Source: Gemmatimonadota bacterium (lineage in GTDB: Bacteria; ARS69). Taken from it: 13,433 nucleotides of DNA. Below the pieces are notes generated by a model. It had not been told where the DNA came from, ran no database searches, and was given only the letters and a program-made list of their open reading frames with translations. Made by a program: the position numbers and the translations under genes. This document shows positions 1-6,883 of the stretch, piece by piece (the first letter of the stretch is position 1; every line of letters starts with the position of its first letter). The stretch lies in NCBI GenBank assembly GCA_020431545.1, contig JAGQIB010000432.1, forward strand, positions 1 through 13,433, written 5' to 3'.

Positions 1-1170
1 GGCGGACACGGATTCGTGCCGCGACCCGCGCCGGTGGTGGAGGTCGAGGCGCCGACGAGCACGGAGGCCGGCGGCCCCGAAGCCGGCGTGAGGGAGACGG
101 AGGTCGCCGCCACCAAGGGCGAAGCTTCGGCCCCGGCGACGCAGCCCGACTCCGCGACGACGCCGGACTCCACGGCGTCCGGCCCGGCCTCCGGTTCCGT
201 GGCCACGATCTCGCGGGGATCGTTCCACGGGGGCGAGACCCTCACGATTCCGGTCCCGACCGAGGGCGAGATCTACATCCGCTACGGCAATCCCGGCGGG
301 GTGCAGATCGAGTCGTACTTCGAGGGAGGGAACCCGGTGGCCGTCGCGGACAGTGCGGGGGCGACTTCGACCTCGGCCGCCGTCACGGGCGGGACGGCGA
401 TCGAGACTCCCGGGTCCGTGCCGGCTCCGGCCGCCGCCGCGGACTCCGCATCGTCGGCCCCGGACACCGTGAGTGTCGGCGCTGCACCCGCATCCGCTCC
501 CACGAACTCCGTCGACCCGGACACCGTCCGGCAATGGGTGCGCGACGAGCTCGCGTCGTCCCCGCCCGCGCCGGCCCCGGCCCTGACGGACGAACAGGTG
601 GCCGAGATCGAGCGACGTCTCGAGGCGCGGCTCGCGGAGCGAATGGATGCGCTCGAAGCGCGAACGCCCACGTCGGTTCCCCCGAGCGCGCCGGTCGCGG
701 AGTCCCCGATCTCGCGGGAGGTTTCCGCGTCCTCGGCCCCGAAGTCCGGCGGGCTGGACTGGCGGCCGGATGCGTTGCGCCCGTACGCCGGCTTCGGGGC
801 GGACGACCCGAATCAGTTCGTTCTCGGGGCGGCGCTCGATCTTCTCGAGGTGCCCGGCGTGCCGGCGCTTCGCTTCGGCCCTGAGCTCTCGCTCGGTTTC
901 GGCGAGTCGATCACCACGTTTCTGCTCGCGATCGACGCGCGCTACGAGGTGTTCGAACTCGCGCAGCGGAACTGGACTCCGTACGCGTCGCTCGGAGGGG
1001 GAGTGCTGATCGCCTCGGGCGGCGGCGAGTCCTCGGAGCGCGGCGTGCTGAACGTGACCTGGGGGCTCGCCGCCCGACTCGGTGGGATGAAGGTGTTCGC
1101 GGAGCACCAGGGAGTCGACCTCTTCGACTGGAATCGTCTGGCGGTCGGGGTCGAGCGGAGCCTGCCGTGA
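1..1170 (+). CDS. Envelope protein, left-truncated, with predicted C-terminal beta-barrel
   Basis: The frame is open to the left edge. A GTG lies at 16, but no signal peptide follows it, so the true start is probably outside the window. From GTG16, residues 1-70 are rich in Ala, Pro, Ser and Thr and look disordered. Residues 75-100 hold a block (IYIRYGNPGGVQI at its core) that recurs in the next gene. A second low-complexity linker is followed by a short charged helix or coiled coil around residues 193-215. The last ~125 residues alternate polar and hydrophobic residues with many Gly and aromatics (YAGFGADD, LRFGPELSLGFG, TPYASLGGGVL), as in outer-membrane beta-barrels. It overlaps the OmpA-family gene by four bases (GTGA), so the two are probably co-translated. 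I do not recognise a named family. The barrel call rests on composition only. Confidence 0.7.
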   Translation, partial: GGHGFVPRPAPVVEVEAPTSTEAGGPEAGVRETEVAATKGEASAPATQPDSATTPDSTASGPASGSVATISRGSFHGGETLTIPVPTEGEIYIRYGNPGGVQIESYFEGGNPVAVADSAGATSTSAAVTGGTAIETPGSVPAPAAAADSASSAPDTVSVGAAPASAPTNSVDPDTVRQWVRDELASSPPAPAPALTDEQVAEIERRLEARLAERMDALEARTPTSVPPSAPVAESPISREVSASSAPKSGGLDWRPDALRPYAGFGADDPNQFVLGAALDLLEVPGVPALRFGPELSLGFGESITTFLLAIDARYEVFELAQRNWTPYASLGGGVLIASGGGESSERGVLNVTWGLAARLGGMKVFAEHQGVDLFDWNRLAVGVERSLP

Positions 1171-2168
1171 AGACGTCGGTCGCGGCCGGATTGATGGCGG
1201 CGGGGCTCGCCGTGTGCGTGGCGGCCACTGTCGCGGCCGAGGAGGCCGCGAGCGCCGACTCGTCCGCGTCCACGCTCGTCGTTCCGCTGCGCCCGAACGC
1301 GCTGCTCTACTTCCGCTACGGACCGCCCGGCGGCGTTCGAATTCGTTCGGGTCCGAACGCCCGGCGACATCGCGCTCCACGCGCGGACGCCCCGCTCGAG
1401 GCACGCGAACCGCTCTCCCCGAGCCTCGCACCCGGCGCGACGTCCGCGCCGCCGTTCCTCGGCCAGGCAACCGGTGCGGACACGGTGATCGTCGCGTCGA
1501 CGAGCGCGTCCGCGTCCGCTCCCGCGCCGCTCGCGGGCGCACTCGACGTCGCCGCGGGGGCGCCCCCGCCGCTGCCGCTCGAGATCACGACCGGAGGACC
1601 GACGTCCCCTCCGCCCGTTCTGGTCGTTCCCGGGGCCGCCGGCCCGAGTGCCGGCGCGAATCCGGGCACCGGTCTCGCCTCCGGCTCCACCGGGGGCGCC
1701 GCCGCGGGTGCGGGCGGACTCGCGCCCGTACCGTCCGTTCCGTCCGAGCGCGTGATCCGCGAGCAGATCCTCGACGCCGGCATGTTCCGGACGAACCTGA
1801 TCCTGTTCGAGACGTCGCGCGCGACGCTGTTGCCCCGCTCGCGCGACGTCATCGACACGATCGGCCGCGTGCTCGCCGAGTTTCCCGCCACGATCGTGAG
1901 CATCGAAGGTCACGCCGATCCCCGCGGCGCCGCCGACTTCAATCAGCGTCTCAGCGAGCGCCGGGCGCAAGCAGTGAGCGACTACCTGGTGGAGCACTGC
2001 GCGATCGATCCCGGGCGGCTGCGCGTGCGCGGGTTCGGCGAGTCCGTGCCGATCGCCACGGGGACCTCGGCCACGGAGCTCGCCCTGAATCGTCGCGTCG
2101 AGTTCCGGGTGCTGAATCCGGAGGCGCTGCGGACGGAGTCGACGGACGGGGACGTCCCGGAAAACTGA
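1167..2168 (+). CDS. OmpA-family peptidoglycan-binding envelope protein
   Basis: 333 residues from a GTG that overlaps the upstream stop. Residues 1-25 form a Sec signal peptide (MKTSVAAGLMAAGLAVCVAA core, cleavage near AA/EE). No lipobox cysteine sits at a clear cleavage site, so it is probably not a lipoprotein. Residues 36-61 carry the block shared with the upstream gene (LYFRYGPPGGVRI). About 140 residues of Ala/Pro/Gly-rich linker follow. Residues ~205-320 are a C-terminal OmpA domain: ILFETSRATLLPRS strand, SIEGHADPRGAADFNQRLS, RRAQAVSDYL helix, GFGESVPI and NRRVEFRVL. The Asp of HAD and the Arg of NRRVEF match the known diaminopimelate-binding positions of the family. Likely role: anchoring an envelope complex, perhaps with the upstream barrel protein, to peptidoglycan. 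The domain call is firm; the partner is inferred. Confidence 0.88.
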   Translation: MKTSVAAGLMAAGLAVCVAATVAAEEAASADSSASTLVVPLRPNALLYFRYGPPGGVRIRSGPNARRHRAPRADAPLEAREPLSPSLAPGATSAPPFLGQATGADTVIVASTSASASAPAPLAGALDVAAGAPPPLPLEITTGGPTSPPPVLVVPGAAGPSAGANPGTGLASGSTGGAAAGAGGLAPVPSVPSERVIREQILDAGMFRTNLILFETSRATLLPRSRDVIDTIGRVLAEFPATIVSIEGHADPRGAADFNQRLSERRAQAVSDYLVEHCAIDPGRLRVRGFGESVPIATGTSATELALNRRVEFRVLNPEALRTESTDGDVPEN

Positions 2169-2217
2169 TCCCGCCCCCGCGGCCCCGTACCCGGGTCGTG
2201 GAAACCCCGCATGTCCC

Positions 2218-2247
2218 CATCTCGAAATCTCACGATATTTCGAGATG
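2218..2247. promoter_or_regulatory. Inverted repeat, probable ArsR-type operator
   Basis: A perfect 11-base inverted repeat: arm CATCTCGAAAT at 2218-2228 and its reverse complement ATTTCGAGATG at 2237-2247, with an 8-base spacer. It is strikingly AT-rich against its surroundings and ends two bases before the preferred ATG (2250) of the regulator gene. ArsR-family dimers typically bind such imperfect or perfect 12-2-12-like repeats over their own promoter, so this is the likely autoregulatory operator for the downstream five-gene operon. A GATATT within the right half (2234-2239) could be a -10 element, but no convincing -35 was seen. Confidence 0.7.
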
Positions 2248-2249
2248 TC

Positions 2250-2600
2250 ATGAGCAACTCCCCGACCTCCCTCGCCACGAACGCCGCCGAACGGGCCGCC
2301 GCTTGCCTGCGGACGCTGGCCCACCCGATCCGTCTCCGGATTGCCGACCTCCTCCTGAACCGCGAGCTCAGCGTGCGCGAACTGGCGCAGGAGTGCGCGA
2401 TTCCGGAGGCGGCGATGTCCGGGCACCTCGGGAAGATGCGCGATCGCGGCCTCCTCTCGCAGGAGCGTCGCGGCCGGGAGGTCTACTACCGCGTGGCCGA
2501 GCCGGCGCTGGCCGGAATCCTCGGCTGCGTCCACCGTCGTTTCGGGGAGGAAGAGCCCGAAGCGCCGCGGGGGAAGCCTCTCCCGCGCAGGTCTCGCTGA
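2250..2600 (+). CDS. ArsR-family winged-helix transcriptional regulator
   Basis: 116 residues from ATG 2250. An in-frame ATG at 2211 would add 13 residues, but the operator-like repeat would then lie inside the gene, so 2250 is preferred. The ribosome site before 2250 is weak (GAG only). The fold is a compact ArsR winged helix: LRTLAHPIRLRIADLLL (~20-36), SVRELAQECAIPEAAMSGHLGKM as helix-turn-helix (~41-63), then the wing RGLLSQERRGREVYYRV and a final helix ALAGILGCVHRRF. The classic arsenic motif ELCVCDL is absent. Cysteines are at 19, 49 and 93; C19 and C93 lie in the first and last helices, where several ArsR proteins bind ligand. The persulfide sensors SqrR/BigR have a Cys after RLMIL; here that site is Ala32, so it is not a standard member. 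It sits nine bases before the octahaem gene and probably represses the whole operon. The effector is unknown; a sulfur species is a guess from context. Confidence 0.88.
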   Translation: MSNSPTSLATNAAERAAACLRTLAHPIRLRIADLLLNRELSVRELAQECAIPEAAMSGHLGKMRDRGLLSQERRGREVYYRVAEPALAGILGCVHRRFGEEEPEAPRGKPLPRRSR

Positions 2601-2609
2601 GGTCACCCC

Positions 2610-4067
2610 ATGAGTCGGGATCGCTGGCGCGCACTGGCGGGCGGACTGGGTCTCCTGATCCTGCTCGCCGTGCCGGTCGCACTCGTGCTGCCGAAGGGAA
2701 CCCCGCCCGCGGACGATCCGTGGGCGCACGTTCCGCCGCATCTGCCGAAGACGGATCATTCCGATCTCCTGCCGGGGCCGTTCGCGGACGGACCGGCGGT
2801 CACCCGGGCCTGTCTCGAATGTCACGAGGAGGCGGCGTCCGAGGTCATGGCCACGGCCCACTGGACGTGGGAAGGCGACCCCGTGCCGGTGCCCGGCCAC
2901 GAAGGGCTGCACCGCATCGGCAAGAAGACCGCGATCAACAACTTCTGCATCAGCGTGCAGTCGAACTGGGCGGCGTGCACCGCGTGCCACGCGGGCTACG
3001 GATGGAAGGACGCGAGCTTCGACTTCACGGCGCAGGAAGACGTCGACTGCCTCGTGTGTCACGACCAGTCCGGCCAGTACGTGAAGTCCAAGGCGGGGTT
3101 GCCGGCGGAGACGGTGGACCTGGCGGCCTCCGCGCAGAGCGTCGGCGGTCCCACGCGCGACACGTGCGGATCGTGCCACTTCAAGGGGGGCGGTGGCGCG
3201 GGCGTGAAGCACGGCGACCTCGATACGAGCCTGATGAACCCGACCGAGCGCGTCGACGTTCACATGGGCCGTCACGAGATGCTGTGCACGGACTGCCACG
3301 TGACCGAGAAGCACAGCGTGCGCGGACGTTCGATCTCGGTGAGCGTGGATCAGGCGAACCGCGCCTCGTGCACGGACTGCCACTCGACGGAACCGCACGG
3401 GGATTCGCGCATCGATCTGCACACGCGTTCCGTCGCCTGCCAGACCTGCCACATCCCCGAGGTCGCGATCCGCGAGGCCACCAAGATCCACTGGGACTGG
3501 TCGACGGCGGGCAAGGACCAGCCCGAGGATCCGCACCACTACCTCAAGAAGAAGGGCAGCTTCGAGTACGCGGAGCTGCTGCGTCCGGAGTACGCGTGGT
3601 TCGACGGCACCGCGGACCGCTACCTCCTCGGCGACCCCACCGCGACGAATGGCTCCACCGTGCTGAATCGCCCCCACGGCGATCGCCTCGACCCGAACTC
3701 GCTCATCTGGCCGTTCAAGGTCCACCGCGGCAAGCAGATCCGCGACGCCGAGAACGGCTACCTGCTCGTGCCCAAGACCGCGGGAGCGGGCGGCTACTGG
3801 GAGGACTACGACTGGGATCAGGCCGTACGACTCGGTTGCGAGGCGACGGGACTCGAGTACAGCGGGCAGTACGACTTCGCGGAGACGGAGATGTACTGGG
3901 CGCTGACGCACATGGTCGCCCCGGCGGACCACGCGCTGCAGTGCGGCGACTGCCACGAGGGCGGCGACGTCCTGGACTGGGAAGCGCTCGGCTATCACGG
4001 GGATCCGCTCGAGTGGGGCGGACGTCCGCTGCCGCCCGTCACCGATCTCGCGGAGGGGACGCGATGA
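2610..4067 (+). CDS. Octahaem c-type cytochrome, tetrathionate reductase (OTR) family
   Basis: 485 residues; ATG follows a TGAGGT site with short spacing. A hydrophobic N-terminal segment (~8-27) serves as signal or membrane anchor, placing the protein in the periplasm. Eight CxxCH haem sites are visible: CLECH 68, CTACH 123, CLVCH 147, CGSCH 186, CTDCH 226, CTDCH 254, CQTCH 277 and CGDCH 445. Flanking sequence (DHSDLLPGPFADGP, AHWTWEG, NNFCIS, CHAGYGWKDASFDF) fits the octahaem tetrathionate reductase family known from Shewanella. That enzyme reduces tetrathionate and also nitrite and hydroxylamine in vitro, and has a lysine-ligated active haem. Lys133 in GYGWKD, just after the second CxxCH, is a candidate for that lysine, by inference. 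It overlaps the next gene by ATGA. Physiological substrate is uncertain; the YeeE/YedE genes downstream favour a sulfur oxyanion. Confidence 0.9.
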   Translation: MSRDRWRALAGGLGLLILLAVPVALVLPKGTPPADDPWAHVPPHLPKTDHSDLLPGPFADGPAVTRACLECHEEAASEVMATAHWTWEGDPVPVPGHEGLHRIGKKTAINNFCISVQSNWAACTACHAGYGWKDASFDFTAQEDVDCLVCHDQSGQYVKSKAGLPAETVDLAASAQSVGGPTRDTCGSCHFKGGGGAGVKHGDLDTSLMNPTERVDVHMGRHEMLCTDCHVTEKHSVRGRSISVSVDQANRASCTDCHSTEPHGDSRIDLHTRSVACQTCHIPEVAIREATKIHWDWSTAGKDQPEDPHHYLKKKGSFEYAELLRPEYAWFDGTADRYLLGDPTATNGSTVLNRPHGDRLDPNSLIWPFKVHRGKQIRDAENGYLLVPKTAGAGGYWEDYDWDQAVRLGCEATGLEYSGQYDFAETEMYWALTHMVAPADHALQCGDCHEGGDVLDWEALGYHGDPLEWGGRPLPPVTDLAEGTR

Positions 4068-6349
4068 AACGCCGTTCGTTCGCGGCCGCGACCGTCCTCG
4101 GAGCGGGCCTCGTGTTCGCGATCGGGGCCGGCGCCTCGGAGCCTCACGCCACCGCGCACGCCGAAGATCCGGCCCGCACCATCCACCCGACGTTTCCCCT
4201 GCTGGATCGGAACGGCGAGCACGTGCTCGACAGCGGCGCGGCCGTCTCCCCCACCGCGACGTGCGGCCGGTGTCACGACACCGCGTTCATCGCCGAGCAC
4301 GACCTTCACGCGAAGATCTCGCGCCGCGAGCCCGCGGCCGGTCTCGCCCGGCTGACCGCGGCCGAACGCACCTCGTGGGAACGCGCGGACGGCACGTTCG
4401 AGACGGACTGCTTCGTGTGTCACGTCGTGGCGCCGAACGACGCGGCGCGCCGGGCCGCGCTCGACGGAGGCCGAGCGGACGACGCGCCGACGGCGGAGCT
4501 CGTGCGCGCGGGCCTCGTTTCGAGCGGCGCCGCGGGCTGGGAGTGGCAGGCCGGCGCCTTCGACGCGCAGCGTCACGTGCGCGCCGACTTCGTGGCGGTG
4601 CAGGATCCCACGAGCGAGCACTGCGGAGCGTGTCACGGACTCGCGGGCGATCTGAGCACTGCGATCGTGGACTGGACCGGCGACGTATCACCGCGGCGCA
4701 CGCTCCGCACCGGCGAGGTCTTCTCGGGCACGCGGCTCCACGACTCCACGTTCAATCTCGAGAACAAGGAGTCCCGCGGCCGCGCGTTCGACGTGCACGC
4801 GGAGCGTCTGCTCGAGTGCGTCGACTGTCACCACTCGCTGAACCATCCGGTGTTCCGCGAGGCTCGGGAAGACGTCCGGCCGGAGCACCTGCGCTTCGAC
4901 GCCCGACGTCTCGATCTGCGCGACTACCTCGAGCGTCCGAGCCACGAGCTCTCGCTCGCGTCCGGAGAGGGCGGCCACGACGAGATCGGAACGATGCGCG
5001 GCTGCACCGCTTGCCACGACGCCACGACGGGACACGAGTGGCTGCCGTACGCGGAACGTCACTTCGATCGCCTGTCGTGCGCCGTGTGTCACGTGCCGGA
5101 GATGGCCGCTCCGGCCCTGCGGTCGATCGACGCGGCCGGCGACGTCGCGTGGCGCGGGACCGCCGCTTCCGTTCCGGACGCGCTCACCCCGATCGCGCCC
5201 TGGGCGCCGGTGCTGATTCCGCGTCGCGAGGCCGACGGTCGTACCCGCCTCGCGCCCCACAATCTCGTCACCGAGATCGCCGCCGACGGCGAGGCGACCG
5301 TCCGTGCGTTCCCGATCGCGCACGGGGTGACGTCCGGGAAGGACGCGCTCCGTGACTGCTCGGCCTGCCATGACCAGGATTCGCGACTCACGCGACCGAT
5401 CGCTCTGGTGGCGTCGAGCCCTCGTCCGCCCCGTCTCGCGGAAGGCGTCGCCTGGTCCGGGGAGATCCGACCCCGGGCGGGCGGCGCCTGGGACTACGTC
5501 CCGGATCACGACGACGCCGGACTGTACGTGCTCGGCCATGATTCCAGTCGGTTCGCGAACGTCGCCGGGATCGGAACGGTGGCGGCGGTCGCGTTCGCGA
5601 TCGGGCTGCATGCGCTGGCCCGGATCATTGCCGCCCGCCGCCGGCCGCGTCGTGCGGCGGCGCCCCGTCGGGAGCGCGTGCACTTCTACTCGCGCTACGA
5701 GCGACTCTGGCACTGGCTGCAGGCGCTCGCGATCTTCGCGCTGATGGCTACCGGCGTGGGCGTCGCGTTCCCCGCCGCGATCCTGGGCACGGACTTCGCC
5801 ACGATGGTGCGCGCCCACAACGTGATCGGTTTCGTGGTCGTGGCGAACGCGCTCCTGGCGGCGTTCTACCACGTGGCGAGCGGCGAGATCCGTCAGTTCC
5901 TGCCGAGTCCGGCCGGCTTCTTCGACGCGGCCATCCGGCAGACCCGCTACTACGTGGCCGGCATCTTCCGCGACGATCCGCACCCCTTCGAACGCAGCCC
6001 GCAACGGAAGCTGAACCCGCTGCAGCAGCTCACGTATCTCGGCATCCTGAACGTGCTGCTGCCGCTGCAGACGGTGACCGGAATCCTGATCTGGAGTGCG
6101 CAGCGCTGGCCCGCCGTCGACGCGTGGTTCGGCGGTCTCGCGCTGCTCGTTCCGCTGCACGCGCTCGGCGCGTGGCTGTTCGCGGCTTTCCTGCTCGCGC
6201 ACATCTATCTCACCACCACCGGCCCCACGCCGCTCGCGCACGTGAAGGCGATGATCCGGGGCTGGGATCTGGAATCGACCGAACCGCACGGGCGACCGGA
6301 GCGCGGCACCGCGCTGCCGGGTACGCCGCAGCCGGAGGAGACGTCATGA
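4064..6349 (+). CDS. Fusion of seven-haem cytochrome c and cytochrome b membrane domain
   Basis: 761 residues. ATG 4064 overlaps the upstream stop (ATGA) and follows a strong GGAGGGG site; the frame is open far upstream, but only this start gives a signal peptide (residues 1-25, KRRSFAAATVLGAGLVFAIG). The periplasmic half has seven CxxCH sites at 67, 116, 187, 252, 314, 339 and 432. Near residue 496 the chain enters the membrane. A first helix (~500-522) ends in an Arg-rich cytoplasmic stretch, then four more helices (~552-572, 582-606, 648-680, 687-720) resemble the cytochrome b561 / hydrogenase cytochrome b family. Likely haem-b histidines lie in ERLWHWLQA, VRAHNVIGF, PLHALGAW and LLAHIYLTTTG. 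Expected role: quinol oxidation by the b haems and electron delivery through the c haems to the octahaem enzyme encoded just upstream. Reverse flow into the quinone pool is also possible. Domain content is clear; direction and partner are inferred. Confidence 0.88.
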   Translation: MKRRSFAAATVLGAGLVFAIGAGASEPHATAHAEDPARTIHPTFPLLDRNGEHVLDSGAAVSPTATCGRCHDTAFIAEHDLHAKISRREPAAGLARLTAAERTSWERADGTFETDCFVCHVVAPNDAARRAALDGGRADDAPTAELVRAGLVSSGAAGWEWQAGAFDAQRHVRADFVAVQDPTSEHCGACHGLAGDLSTAIVDWTGDVSPRRTLRTGEVFSGTRLHDSTFNLENKESRGRAFDVHAERLLECVDCHHSLNHPVFREAREDVRPEHLRFDARRLDLRDYLERPSHELSLASGEGGHDEIGTMRGCTACHDATTGHEWLPYAERHFDRLSCAVCHVPEMAAPALRSIDAAGDVAWRGTAASVPDALTPIAPWAPVLIPRREADGRTRLAPHNLVTEIAADGEATVRAFPIAHGVTSGKDALRDCSACHDQDSRLTRPIALVASSPRPPRLAEGVAWSGEIRPRAGGAWDYVPDHDDAGLYVLGHDSSRFANVAGIGTVAAVAFAIGLHALARIIAARRRPRRAAAPRRERVHFYSRYERLWHWLQALAIFALMATGVGVAFPAAILGTDFATMVRAHNVIGFVVVANALLAAFYHVASGEIRQFLPSPAGFFDAAIRQTRYYVAGIFRDDPHPFERSPQRKLNPLQQLTYLGILNVLLPLQTVTGILIWSAQRWPAVDAWFGGLALLVPLHALGAWLFAAFLLAHIYLTTTGPTPLAHVKAMIRGWDLESTEPHGRPERGTALPGTPQPEETS

Positions 6350-6882
6350 GAGCAACCGGGGCGGGGGCGAAGCCCTATCTCGATCCCTATCTCGCGGGAG
6401 CCATGCTGGGAGTCGTGCTGTTCGCGGCGTTCTTCCTCACAGGCAACGGTCTCGGCGCGTCCGGCGGGATCGCGCGGGTCCTGGTCTCGCTCGAGGATCG
6501 AATCGTGCCGGAGCACGTGGATCGGACCGCCTACCTGCTGCAGATGGCGGGAGGGGAGCGGAATCCGCTCGACCACTGGATCGTGATGATCACCGCCGGG
6601 ACGCTGGTCGGCGGATTCTTCTCCGGTCTCGTCCACCGTCGCCTGCGGCCGGAGACGCAGCGCGGCCGCGGTGTCTCGGTTCCGACCCGGCTCGCGTTCG
6701 CGACGCTCGGCGGCGTGCTGATGGGTTTCGGCGCGCGCCTCGCGCGCGGGTGCACGTCCGGCCAGGCGCTTTCGGGGGGCGCCGTGCTGTCGGTGGGAAG
6801 CTGGGCCTTCATGTTCTCGGTGTTCGCCGGCGGGTACGCGCTCGCCTGGTTCGTTCGTCGACTCTGGATCGCGGAGGACTGA
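6346..6882 (+). CDS. YeeE/YedE family half-protein, thiosulfate transporter type, N half
   Basis: 178 residues; ATG 6346 overlaps the previous stop (ATGA) and follows GGAGGAG. Four membrane helices are predicted at ~15-33, 77-97, 114-131 and 147-171. The signature GFGARLARGCTSGQALSG holds Cys136 and is typical of the YeeE/YedE (DUF395) family. In studied members such as YeeE/TsuA, membrane-embedded cysteines relay thiosulfate across the inner membrane. The full-length transporters contain two such halves; here the second half is encoded by the next gene, one base downstream, so the two products probably form one transporter. Thiosulfate as substrate follows from the family; other sulfur species are possible. 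Confidence 0.87.
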   Translation: MRATGAGAKPYLDPYLAGAMLGVVLFAAFFLTGNGLGASGGIARVLVSLEDRIVPEHVDRTAYLLQMAGGERNPLDHWIVMITAGTLVGGFFSGLVHRRLRPETQRGRGVSVPTRLAFATLGGVLMGFGARLARGCTSGQALSGGAVLSVGSWAFMFSVFAGGYALAWFVRRLWIAED

Positions 6883-6883
6883 C

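Noticed and set aside
2250..2600. Calling the regulator SqrR or BigR
   Set aside because: The characteristic cysteine after RLMIL is Ala32 here, so only the ArsR superfamily can be claimed.
942..3998. A 1018-codon open frame on the minus strand
   Set aside because: It lies antisense to the OmpA, ArsR and octahaem genes, is Arg/Ala/Gly-rich with no recognisable domain, and is explained by the high GC content.
1214..4063. Upstream extension of the cytochrome c/b fusion frame to position 1214
   Set aside because: This part is Arg-rich out-of-frame translation of three real genes; the signal peptide, ribosome site and ATGA overlap fix the start at 4064.
4688..6289. A 533-codon minus-strand open frame
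   Set aside because: It is antisense to the clearly supported fusion cytochrome and shows no domain or ribosome site.
4064..6349. Two separate genes, cytochrome c and cytochrome b
   Set aside because: There is no stop, ribosome site or new start between the seventh haem site and the membrane helices; the frame is continuous.
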